A DNA stretch of 64,000 nucleotides, taken from assembly GCF_014250515.1 (NCBI RefSeq), contig NZ_CP060202.1, positions 1,857,001 to 1,921,000 of the forward strand, written 5' to 3'. A model generated the notes under the pieces. That model did not search any database, was not told where the DNA came from, and saw only the letters and a program-made list of their open reading frames with translations. Shown in pieces: positions 18,210-26,214 of the stretch. Origin of the DNA: Hymenobacter sediminicola. GTDB lineage: Bacteria; Bacteroidota; Bacteroidia; Cytophagales; Hymenobacteraceae. The position numbers and the translations under genes were made by a program. Numbering within the stretch: position 1 is the first letter of the stretch; every line of letters starts with the position of its first letter.

Positions 18210-18566
18210 ATGAAAGACCTGCTGCGCCCCGACCTTGCCTTCCGCCTCACCGGCCGCCTCTGGGTGGAATCCGAACAGGACCGGTTTATGGGTATCGGAC
18301 GGCTGGAACTGCTGCGCCACATACAGCAGCATGGCTCTATATCGAAGGCGGCACAGGCAATGGATATGTCTTACAAACGGGCCTGGGATTTAGTATCGTC
18401 GCTGAACGCGCAGAGTGCTAGTCCTTTGGTGCTTACCCAGACTGGCGGCAAGCGGGGAGGTGGCACCGTAGTAACGCCGGAAGGAGAGAAGTTGATTGCG
18501 GAGTTTGAGGCGTTGCAGGCACGGTTTCAGGCGTTTCTGGCAGCAGAAGCCGCCCGCGTGCTGTAG
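18210..18566 (+). CDS. ModE-type winged-helix regulator (DNA-binding domain only)
   Basis: 118 residues, covering only the N-terminal DNA-binding domain of ModE/LysR-like regulators: GRLELLRHIQQHGSISKAAQAMDMSYKRAWDLV is spread over residues 30-62, and GGKRGGGTVVTPEG is the ModE wing. The molybdate-binding MOP domains of E. coli ModE are absent, so it may sense via another partner or act constitutively. The next gene is preceded by a perfect ModE-box-like palindrome, and a molybdenum hydroxylase operon lies 3.7 kb downstream, which strongly links this regulator to molybdenum. Confidence 0.85.
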   Translation: MKDLLRPDLAFRLTGRLWVESEQDRFMGIGRLELLRHIQQHGSISKAAQAMDMSYKRAWDLVSSLNAQSASPLVLTQTGGKRGGGTVVTPEGEKLIAEFEALQARFQAFLAAEAARVL

Positions 18567-18650
18567 TGCAGGTTATAGCAGGCCGTTCAGGCATAGTGCT
18601 CTGCGCACTCTTTTAGGAAGATCCATCGACAAAACCAATCATTCAGCTAG

Positions 18651-18676
18651 TCGTTATATTCATGAAAATATAACGA
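18651..18676. promoter_or_regulatory. Predicted ModE operator overlapping the TonB receptor start
   Basis: Perfect palindrome of 10-bp arms (TCGTTATATT and AATATAACGA) around six bases, ending directly before the receptor ATG at 18677. It has the layout of the E. coli ModE box (CGTTATATT...ATAACG, 24 bp) as I recall it. Its position against the start codon would let bound protein block expression. Confidence 0.72.
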
Positions 18677-21244
18677 ATGAAACACGTTACACCCGCGCTT
18701 CTCCTTTTTCCTATTCTCGCCCATGCCCAAGCTCCAGATACCACGCGGCTGGGGGAAGTAGTAGTAGCGGCCTCCAGAGTGGAAGAAAGCATCCTGCAGT
18801 CGCCGGTGACGGTGGAGAAGCTGAACGCCCGGGCGTTGCGGCTGACGCCGGCGCCATCGTTTTTCGATGCTATTGAACATCTGAAAGGGGTGCAGGTAAT
18901 TACGCCCAGCCTGAGCTTCAAGGTGATAAATGCCCGTGGCTTCACCAACACAACCAATGTGCGGTTTGCGCAACTCGTAGATGGCATCGATAACCAAGCG
19001 CCCCACATCGGCGGGCCGATTGGCAACGTGCTGGGACCAAGTGACCTGGACATCAGCGCGGTGGAGATAGTGCCGGGTACCGCGGCGGCACTGTATGGTC
19101 TCAATGCCATCAACGGGTTGGCCAATTTCACGACGAAAAACCCGTTTCGGAGCGAAGGACTGAGCGTGCAGCAGAAGACTGGTGTCAATCATCTGAGCGA
19201 CCCTAGCAGTGGCGCAAAGCTGTTTTCGGAAACCAGTGTGCGCTACGCCAAGGCGCTGACGCCTAAGCTGGCCTTTAAAGTGAACGGGACCTACCTGCGC
19301 GGCTATGATTGGATAGCCAACGACCAGACTGAGCTAAACCCTAACGGCAACGCTACGACCAATTTGTTCGGCGCAGAAAACCCTGGCCAGGACCCTGTGA
19401 GCCGCTATGGCAACGAATCCTCGAACCGCAGTAGCCTCACGCTGGGCGGCAAGAGCTACTCTGTAGCCCGCACAGGCTACGATGAGAAGGACGTGGTGGA
19501 TTACCGGCTCCAAACCATAAAATACGACGCGGCACTGCACTACAAGCTGGGCCGTCACGCAGAGTTGGCCTACACCTATCGGGGCGCTATACTCGACAAC
19601 GTGTACCAGCGTAGCAACCGATTTCGGCTGGAAGACTACCGGCTACAGCAGCACGCCCTGCAACTCAGTGGACCCGTGGTGCAGGTCCGCGCCTACCTGA
19701 CTAGTGAAAATACCGGCAAAAGTTACAACCTCCGCTCGGCCGCCGAAAACCTGGACCGCAGCTTTACGCCTGACAAGCAATGGAACGACAACTACACTGC
19801 CGCCTGGAATGCAGCTACGCAAGCCGGCCAGACCGTAGCGCAGGCCCACGCTGCTGCCCGCGCCGCCGCTGATGCCGGCCGCTTGCAGCCGGGCACACCC
19901 GAGTTTCGGCAGCGCCTGCAGGAACTGGCAGATATCAACAACTGGGACGAGGGAGCCGCGCTGCGGGTAGAGGCTGAAATGCTTCATGCCGAAGCGCAGC
20001 TAAACCTGGGCGAAGCGCTTCGGCGCAGTGGCCGCAACGGGCTGCCTGCCTGGGCTGACGTGCTGCTCGGCGCCGACCACCGCACCTATTTCATCCAGCC
20101 CGATGGCAATTACTTCATCAATCCGGAGAAAGGCGAGGACCCATACAGTACGCTCACCTACGGCAAAACCGGTGGCTTCGTGCAGGCCGGTGCGCGGCTG
20201 CTGCAGGAAAGAATCCGGCTGACGGCCACGCTACGCGCCGACAAGAACGACTACTTCAGTACCCGATTCAATCCGCGTTTTACGGCCGTATACTCGCCCA
20301 CGCGCCAGCACAACTTCCGGCTGAGCTACCAGAGTGGCTACCGTTTTCCGAGCTTGTTCGAGGGCTTTTCTAACGTAAACAGTGGCCAGGTAAAGCGCAT
20401 TGGCGGCTTGCGCGTGATGTCAGAGGGCGTATTTGAGAACAGTTACCTGCGCAACTCCATCGATGCCTTCAACACGGCCGTAACGCGCGACCGGAACACC
20501 AACGGACTGACGCTGGCACAGGCTATTGCCAACAACCAGGACGCATTGGTGAAAACGCCCTACACGTATCTAAAGCCCGAGCACATCAGGTCGGTGGAGG
20601 TGGGCTACAAGGCCGCCTTGCTGCCCGGCGGCCGGTTGCTGGCCGATGTGGATTTCTACTACAACACCTACCGCGACTTTATTGCCCAGGTGGAAGCCTA
20701 TGTGCCCATCGGCACCAGCGGCCAGCCACTCAACACCGGCACCGACCTCAGCACCATTGCCACCGCGCTGAATACCCGCTCCGGCCAGGCCCGCTACCGC
20801 CTCTGGACCAACTCCCAAAGCCAGGTCTACAACTACGGCGGCTCCTTGGGGCTGCGCTACGACGTGGCCAATGGCTACCTGGCCGGCGCCAGCGCCACCG
20901 TCGCCCGTCTCGACCGAACCGAATCGGGCGACGGGCTGGAAGACGGGTTCAGCACACCGCGCTGGGCTTATAATCTGAGTCTCGGTAATGAGAAGGTGTA
21001 CAAGAATGTTGGCTTTGGGCTGAACTACCGCTGGCAGGCCCGCTACTACTCCCAAACCTTTCTGGTAACTGGCTACGTGCCTGCTTATAGCACCCTCGAT
21101 GCGCAACTCAGCTATGCAGTACCCATGCCTAATCTGCGCTTCAAACTTGGAGCCAGCAACCTGCTCAATAGCTACTACGCAAGTTACCTGGGCGGCCCCA
21201 GCATCGGCGGGTTGTATTACTTGCAGCTAACGTATGGGCTGTAA
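18677..21244 (+). CDS. TonB-dependent receptor, candidate molybdenum-linked transporter
   Basis: 855 residues. Signal peptide (KHVTPALLLFPILAHAQ), no CarboxypepD-like domain, then the plug (LGEVVVAASRVEESIL TonB-box region, ARGFTNT, GTAAALYGLNAINGLAN) and the outer-membrane barrel ending in LQLTYGL. An unusual helix-rich, Ala/Glu-rich insert occupies about residues 375-470, probably an extracellular loop. No SusD partner. The ModE-like gene just upstream and the palindrome at its start suggest uptake of molybdate or a molybdenum chelate; that substrate is inferred, not shown. Confidence 0.85.
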   Translation: MKHVTPALLLFPILAHAQAPDTTRLGEVVVAASRVEESILQSPVTVEKLNARALRLTPAPSFFDAIEHLKGVQVITPSLSFKVINARGFTNTTNVRFAQLVDGIDNQAPHIGGPIGNVLGPSDLDISAVEIVPGTAAALYGLNAINGLANFTTKNPFRSEGLSVQQKTGVNHLSDPSSGAKLFSETSVRYAKALTPKLAFKVNGTYLRGYDWIANDQTELNPNGNATTNLFGAENPGQDPVSRYGNESSNRSSLTLGGKSYSVARTGYDEKDVVDYRLQTIKYDAALHYKLGRHAELAYTYRGAILDNVYQRSNRFRLEDYRLQQHALQLSGPVVQVRAYLTSENTGKSYNLRSAAENLDRSFTPDKQWNDNYTAAWNAATQAGQTVAQAHAAARAAADAGRLQPGTPEFRQRLQELADINNWDEGAALRVEAEMLHAEAQLNLGEALRRSGRNGLPAWADVLLGADHRTYFIQPDGNYFINPEKGEDPYSTLTYGKTGGFVQAGARLLQERIRLTATLRADKNDYFSTRFNPRFTAVYSPTRQHNFRLSYQSGYRFPSLFEGFSNVNSGQVKRIGGLRVMSEGVFENSYLRNSIDAFNTAVTRDRNTNGLTLAQAIANNQDALVKTPYTYLKPEHIRSVEVGYKAALLPGGRLLADVDFYYNTYRDFIAQVEAYVPIGTSGQPLNTGTDLSTIATALNTRSGQARYRLWTNSQSQVYNYGGSLGLRYDVANGYLAGASATVARLDRTESGDGLEDGFSTPRWAYNLSLGNEKVYKNVGFGLNYRWQARYYSQTFLVTGYVPAYSTLDAQLSYAVPMPNLRFKLGASNLLNSYYASYLGGPSIGGLYYLQLTYGL

Positions 21245-21372
21245 ATCAAGGAAGAATGCTGTAGAGACGCATATTTGCGTCCTGTCACATACTGATGTTG
21301 CCTGTATGGCGCGGTTCCAGCCAGTCAACGCCGCGAATACACATCTTTACATAGTTCTCATAGTTCTCATCT

Positions 21373-21951
21373 ATGCTCGATGCCCTCCGTACCTACTTTC
21401 ACGGTAAAATTCCGCTCACCGAAGCTCAGTTTTCCGAGCTGGTAGGGCTGCTGACACCGCGCCAACTGGCGAAAGGGGAGGTGCTGGGACGGCAGGGCGA
21501 GCCGGCTCGCTTTGGGGCCTTTGTGGTGCGGGGCTGCCTGCGAAGCTACGTGACAGATGAGCGTCAGAAAGAGCACATTCTGCAATTTGCGCCCGAAAAC
21601 TGGTGGATTTCCGACCAGCACAGCCTGCGCCGCCACGAGCCGGCCCTGTTTGCCATTGATGCCCTCGAAGACTCAGAGGTGCTGCTGTTTGGGGCTGCTT
21701 TCTACGCGCAGCTTCCCGCGTTTGGGCCAGAATTTCAGGCATTCTTTTACGAGTTGCTGCAGCGCAGCCTCGTCGCCATGCAACGACGGCTAATTGGGGT
21801 GCTTAGTGTGCCGGCCGAAGCGCGGTATCAGGAGTTTCTGCAGCTCTATCCCACGCTGGCTCAACGGCTGCCTCAGCGCCATATTGCCGCCTACCTGGGT
21901 ATCACGCCCGAGTCCCTGAGTCGTATCCGGGCTGAGCGGGCACGAGGGTAG
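21373..21951 (+). CDS. Crp/Fnr family transcriptional regulator
   Basis: 192 residues. Cyclic-nucleotide-binding-like beta-roll (LAKGEVLGRQGEPARFGAFV, CLRSYV) followed by a helix-turn-helix (RHIAAYLGITPESLSRIR) typical of the Bacteroidota Crp group. No Cys cluster for Fe-S is seen. It lies between the TonB receptor and the molybdenum hydroxylase operon, on the same strand, 128 bases after the receptor. It may control either or an unrelated target. Confidence 0.88.
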   Translation: MLDALRTYFHGKIPLTEAQFSELVGLLTPRQLAKGEVLGRQGEPARFGAFVVRGCLRSYVTDERQKEHILQFAPENWWISDQHSLRRHEPALFAIDALEDSEVLLFGAAFYAQLPAFGPEFQAFFYELLQRSLVAMQRRLIGVLSVPAEARYQEFLQLYPTLAQRLPQRHIAAYLGITPESLSRIRAERARG

Positions 21952-22283
21952 GAAAACGCGGCGTGCAGGAAACCCGGCTGCTGCCCGATCTGCAAAGTAG
22001 ATGGTGGGTGTTATATTCTGCTAAATATAACGTAAGCTGGAATTTGGCCTGTAGAATGGTATCAGGTGAAGCCGCTGGTAAGCACTACAGAAATTTAGAA
22101 TTGATATGCATAGCTGATAAATCAGTTATACTCTAGCGGTTCAGCACCACCGTCTGTTGAATATAGGATTATGAGAGGGTAAAATATGGGTGACAGCATA
22201 ACGCAACCCTGGGTAAGCGCGTAAGTCCAGTAATGTGCTCCTGTAGTGCAGGCAGCCCCTTTGTCACCTCCATAGTTCCTTAT
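21952..22283. other. 332-base upstream region of the molybdenum hydroxylase operon
   Basis: No gene seen. It holds the second ModE-like palindrome at 22010-22031 and a locally AT-rich stretch (about 22080-22190). No terminator for the Crp-like gene was recognised. Confidence 0.6.
22010..22032. promoter_or_regulatory. Second predicted ModE operator, upstream of the molybdenum hydroxylase operon
   Basis: GTTATATT and AATATAAC form a perfect 8-bp palindrome with the same six-base spacing as the site at 18651. The right flank (CG) is also shared. It lies about 250 bases before the (2Fe-2S) subunit start. Confidence 0.7.
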
Positions 22284-22805
22284 ATGATCCAGCAACCTAC
22301 CAACTCAGCAGCTACTGCTGGCGGGGTGGCCGCGCCGCCGCCCACCGGCCCGGTTCGTCTCACCATCAACGGCCAGCAGCATACTCTCCAGATTGCGCCC
22401 TGGACCACTCTGCTCGACGCCCTGCGCGAGTACCTCAACCTGACCGGCACCAAAAAAGGCTGCGACCATGGCCAGTGCGGGGCCTGCACGGTGCTGGTAG
22501 ATGGCAAGCGCATCAACAGCTGCCTCTCCCTGGCGGTGATGCACGAAGGTGAGGAAATCACCACCATCGAAGGGCTGGGCACCCAGGAAAACCTGCACCC
22601 GCTGCAGCAGGCCTTCGTGGACCACGACGCCTTCCAGTGCGGCTACTGCACCCCCGGCCAGATCTGCTCGGCCCAGGGCCTCATCAACGAAGGCAAAGCC
22701 CGCACCGAGGACGAAATCCGGGAGCACATGAGCGGCAACGTCTGCCGCTGCGGTGCCTACGTGGGCATCCTGAATGCCGTGAAGGAAGTCGTAGATAAAC
22801 AGTAG
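22284..22805 (+). CDS. Molybdenum hydroxylase (2Fe-2S) subunit (PaoA/YagT-like)
   Basis: 173 residues from the ATG at 22284. Ferredoxin-like domain with the cluster motif GCDHGQCGACTVLVDG...SC, then the helical domain with the second cluster (FQCGYCTPGQ and VCRCGAY). These are the two [2Fe-2S] clusters of the xanthine oxidase family small subunit. Unlike E. coli PaoA, no twin-arginine signal is visible, so a cytoplasmic enzyme is expected. First gene of a three-gene operon. Confidence 0.92.
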   Translation: MIQQPTNSAATAGGVAAPPPTGPVRLTINGQQHTLQIAPWTTLLDALREYLNLTGTKKGCDHGQCGACTVLVDGKRINSCLSLAVMHEGEEITTIEGLGTQENLHPLQQAFVDHDAFQCGYCTPGQICSAQGLINEGKARTEDEIREHMSGNVCRCGAYVGILNAVKEVVDKQ

Positions 22806-22815
22806 TGAGTATTGG

Positions 22816-22892
22816 GTATTGAGTAGTGAGATTTCATATCTGGCTACTCGATTCCGCTACATACTCAATACCAACTACTCACTACTCAATAC
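22816..22892. repeat. GTATTGAGTAGTGAG inverted repeat between operon genes
   Basis: Perfect 15-bp arms (22816-22830 and 22878-22892) plus partial extra copies of the same words on either side, in the 93-base gap between the first two hydroxylase genes. Could form an RNA hairpin that tunes the downstream subunits. Confidence 0.75.
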
Positions 22893-22898
22893 GAACAC

Positions 22899-23921
22899 AT
22901 GAACTCATTCACTTACCACCGCGCGACGGCCGTTGCCGATGCCGTGCGCGAGCAGTCGGGGCGACCTGACGCGGCCTATATCGGGGGCGGCACCAACCTC
23001 ATCGATTTGATGAAGGAAAACGTGGAGCGCCCCAGCCACCTGGTGAGCGTGGGCAAGCTGCCCCTCGCCGATATTGAAAATCTGCCCGACGGCGGCCTGC
23101 GTCTGGGCGCTACCGCCACCAACGCCGACACGGCCTGGCACGACGAGGTGAAAAGCCGCTACCCGCTGCTGAACCAGGCCATTCTGGCCGGGGCCTCGCC
23201 GCAGCTGCGCAACATGGCCACCAACGGCGGCAACCTCATGCAGCGCACCCGCTGCTACTACTTCTACGACCTGGCTACGCCCTGCAACAAGCGGGAACCC
23301 GGCTCAGGCTGCTCGGCCATTGGCGGCTACAACCGCGTGTGCGGCATCCTGGGCACCAGTGAGTCGTGCATTGCCACGCACCCCTCGGATATGTGCGTGG
23401 CCCTGGCGGCGCTGGCCCCCACGGTGCGCGTGAGCGGGCCCAACGGGGAGCGAAGCATTGCCTTCGACGACTTCCACCGCCTGCCCGGCAACCAGCCCGA
23501 AAAGGACAACACCCTGGAGCCCGGCGAGCTGATTGTCAGCCTCGATCTGCCGGCCAAGGGCTTCGAGAAGAACTTCAGCTACCTGAAGCTGCGCGACCGG
23601 AGCAGCTACGCCTTCGCCCTGATTTCGGTGGCGGCCGGTTTGGAGCTCGATGGCAATACTATTACGGATGCGCGCCTGGCCCTCGGTGGCGTGGCCCACA
23701 AGCCCTGGCGCGACCAGGAGGCCGAAAACCTGCTGAAAGGCCAGCCGGCCACCGTGGAAACCTTTGCCCGCGCGGCCGCCAAAGTGGTGGAAAGCGCCCA
23801 GGGCTACGGCTCCAACGACTTCAAGATTGAGCTGGCCAAGCGCGCCATTGTGCGGGCCCTCAAGCAGGCCGCCGAAGGCTCACAAACCGCATCCGACGTC
23901 TTTCTAAACTCGAATCCATGA
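22899..23921 (+). CDS. Molybdenum hydroxylase FAD-binding subunit (PaoB/YagS-like)
   Basis: 340 residues of the xanthine oxidase FAD domain: YIGGGTNLIDLMKENVERP and RNMATNGGNLMQRTRC. It carries the Cys-rich insert that in PaoB binds a [4Fe-4S] cluster (RTRCYYFYD, CNKREPGSGC, then CIATHPSDMCVAL), which places it in the PaoABC group, not the xanthine dehydrogenase group. It transfers electrons from the Mo centre through FAD. Overlaps the next gene by four bases (ATGA), so translation is coupled. Confidence 0.92.
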   Translation: MNSFTYHRATAVADAVREQSGRPDAAYIGGGTNLIDLMKENVERPSHLVSVGKLPLADIENLPDGGLRLGATATNADTAWHDEVKSRYPLLNQAILAGASPQLRNMATNGGNLMQRTRCYYFYDLATPCNKREPGSGCSAIGGYNRVCGILGTSESCIATHPSDMCVALAALAPTVRVSGPNGERSIAFDDFHRLPGNQPEKDNTLEPGELIVSLDLPAKGFEKNFSYLKLRDRSSYAFALISVAAGLELDGNTITDARLALGGVAHKPWRDQEAENLLKGQPATVETFARAAAKVVESAQGYGSNDFKIELAKRAIVRALKQAAEGSQTASDVFLNSNP

Positions 23922-26152
23922 GCACGACCAACCATATAGGCAAGCCCACCAGTCGCGTTGATGGTCCGGCGAAAGTAACCGGCGCGGCCAAGTACTCGGC
24001 TGAGTTCAACGTGCCCGACCTGACCTACGGCTGGGTCATCAGCAGCCCCATTGCTAAGGGCAAAATCACCAAGATCCACGCCGACGAGGTGCTAGCCCTG
24101 CCCGGCGTGCTCAAGGTGTTTTCGCACGAGAACGTGCCGTCCCTGGCCTGGTTCGATAGGAGCTACAAGGACGACGTGGCTCCCGGCGGCTCGCCCTTCC
24201 GGCCCCTGCACGACGCCGAGGTCAAGTTTAGCCAGCAGCCGGTGGCCCTGATTGTGGCCGAGAACTTCGAGGTAGCCCGCTACGCGGCGTCGCTATTGCG
24301 CATCGACTACGAGCAGGAGAAGCACGAAACCAACCTCGAAACCAAGCGCGAGGACGGCTTTGAGCCCGGCTCGGGAAAAACCGGCTACATGCCGCCGCCC
24401 CCTCCCCGCGGCAACCCCGACAAAGCCTGGGAAGAAGCCCCGCACCGCATGGAGGCCGAGTACGTGCACGGGGCCCAGCACCACAACCCCATGGAGCTGT
24501 TTTCCACCACGGCGCAGTTCCACTCCGACGGCAAAATCACGGCCTACGACAAGACGCAGGGCGTGTACAACGTGCAGCAGTACCTCACCAAAATCTTCGG
24601 CCTGAAGAAGGACGACTGCCGCGTGGTGAACGAGTACATGGGCGGAGGCTTCGGCTCGGGCCTGCGGCCGCAGTACTCGGTGTTTCTGGCCGTAATGGCG
24701 GCGCTGGAGCTGAAACGCTCGGTGCGCGTGACGCTCACGCGCCAGCAGATGTTCTCGTTCGGCCACCGGCCGCATACGCTGCAGTACCTCAAGCTGGCTA
24801 CCAACGCCGATGGCACCCTGGCCGCCGTGCAGCACCACGCCCTCCACGAAACCTCGCAGTTTGAGGACTATACCGAAAATGTGGTGAACTGGAGCGGCAT
24901 GCTCTACCAGTGCGACAACGTGAAGCTGGGCTACCAGCTGGCCAAGCTCGACATGTACACGCCCCTGGACATGCGGGCCCCCGGGGCCGCTACCGGCTCC
25001 ATCGGGCTGGAAATTGCCATGGACGAAATGGCCTACGAGGCCGGCCTCGACCCGCTGGAGTTCCGCCTGCGCAACTACGCGGAGATGGATCAGAACATGA
25101 AAAAGCCCTTTTCCAGCAAGAAGCTGCGCGACTGCTACCACCAGGGCGCAGCCAAGTTCGGCTGGGAGAAGCGCACCCAAGCCCCAGGCTCCATGCGCGA
25201 CAAAGATGGCAAGCTGATTGGCTGGGGCATTGGCGGCGGCGTGTGGGATGCCTCCCAGATGAAGTCGGCCGCCAAGGCCAGCATCACCGCCGACGGGCAC
25301 CTGACGGTCTCCAGCGCGGCCGGTGAAAACGGCACCGGTACCTACACCATCATGACGCAGATTGCGGCCGAAACGCTGGGTCTGCCCATCGAGGCCGTGA
25401 CCTTCAAGCTCGGCGACACCGACCTGCCCGAAGCGCCGCTGCAAGGCGGTTCCTGGACGGCTGCCTCGGTGGGTACGGCCGTGAAGAACACCTGTGAGGC
25501 CCTGGGCGAAAAGCTGCTAAAGCTGGCTCAGAAGATGGACGACTCACCCCTAAAGGGTGCCAAGCCGGAAGACGTGGAGTTTGTGAACGGCCAGATTCGG
25601 CTGCGCACCGACACCGCTAAGGCCGTGGTGCTGCGCGACGTGCTGCAGGCCAGCGGCGAAACCAAGGTGGAAGCGGACAGCTCGGCCATGCCCAACATGC
25701 TCAAGCAAAACGGCTACTCCATGCACTCCCACAACATTGTGTTTGCGGAGGTGAAGGTAGACGAGGAGCTGGGCACCGTACACGTCACGCGCGTGGTGAA
25801 TGCCGTGGCCGCCGGCCGCATCCTCAACCTCAAAACCGCCCGCTCGCAGGTGCTGGGCTCGGTGGTGTGGGGCATTGGCATGGCCCTGATGGAGGAAACG
25901 GTGATGGACCACAAGTTTGGCCGCTACGTAAACCACAACTTCGCCGAGTACCACGTGCCCGTCAACGCCGACATCCACGACATCGACGTGCTGTTTGTGG
26001 AGGAAGAAGACGACATTGTGAACCCGCTGGGGGTGAAGGGCATCGGAGAAGTGGGCATGCTGGGCGTGGCTGCCGCCATCACCAACGCCGTGTACCACGC
26101 CACCGGCAAGCGCGTCCGCGACTTACCCGTGATGATTGACAAGCTGCTGTAA
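23918..26152 (+). CDS. Molybdenum hydroxylase catalytic subunit (PaoC/YagR-like)
   Basis: 744 residues of the molybdopterin-binding subunit: SRVDGPAKVTGAAKYSAE at the N-terminus, the GGGFGSG loop, and the catalytic Glu in GIGEVGMLG (about residue 711) that deprotonates the Mo-OH. It needs the MCD form of Moco in E. coli relatives. PaoABC oxidises aromatic aldehydes to acids; the same role is inferred for this enzyme, substrate unproved. Last gene of the operon, followed by a strong hairpin. A Moco cytosine-transferase gene is not in the window. Confidence 0.92.
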   Translation: MSTTNHIGKPTSRVDGPAKVTGAAKYSAEFNVPDLTYGWVISSPIAKGKITKIHADEVLALPGVLKVFSHENVPSLAWFDRSYKDDVAPGGSPFRPLHDAEVKFSQQPVALIVAENFEVARYAASLLRIDYEQEKHETNLETKREDGFEPGSGKTGYMPPPPPRGNPDKAWEEAPHRMEAEYVHGAQHHNPMELFSTTAQFHSDGKITAYDKTQGVYNVQQYLTKIFGLKKDDCRVVNEYMGGGFGSGLRPQYSVFLAVMAALELKRSVRVTLTRQQMFSFGHRPHTLQYLKLATNADGTLAAVQHHALHETSQFEDYTENVVNWSGMLYQCDNVKLGYQLAKLDMYTPLDMRAPGAATGSIGLEIAMDEMAYEAGLDPLEFRLRNYAEMDQNMKKPFSSKKLRDCYHQGAAKFGWEKRTQAPGSMRDKDGKLIGWGIGGGVWDASQMKSAAKASITADGHLTVSSAAGENGTGTYTIMTQIAAETLGLPIEAVTFKLGDTDLPEAPLQGGSWTAASVGTAVKNTCEALGEKLLKLAQKMDDSPLKGAKPEDVEFVNGQIRLRTDTAKAVVLRDVLQASGETKVEADSSAMPNMLKQNGYSMHSHNIVFAEVKVDEELGTVHVTRVVNAVAAGRILNLKTARSQVLGSVVWGIGMALMEETVMDHKFGRYVNHNFAEYHVPVNADIHDIDVLFVEEEDDIVNPLGVKGIGEVGMLGVAAAITNAVYHATGKRVRDLPVMIDKLL

Positions 26153-26174
26153 CCGCCGCCGCTTGCCGTAACGC

Positions 26175-26211
26175 AAACCGCCCCGTAACCGTGAGGTTGC
26201 GGGGCGGTTTT
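26175..26211 (+). terminator. Terminator of the molybdenum hydroxylase operon
   Basis: 15-bp stem (AACCGCCCCG core, one G-T pair) with a GTGA loop followed by TTTTG; 22 bases after the stop. The AT-rich segment begins right after it. Confidence 0.82.
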
Positions 26212-26214
26212 GTG

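Noticed and set aside
24293..25444. 383-codon minus-strand frame opposite the Mo hydroxylase catalytic subunit
   Set aside because: His/Gly/Val-rich shadow of the real gene with no domain.
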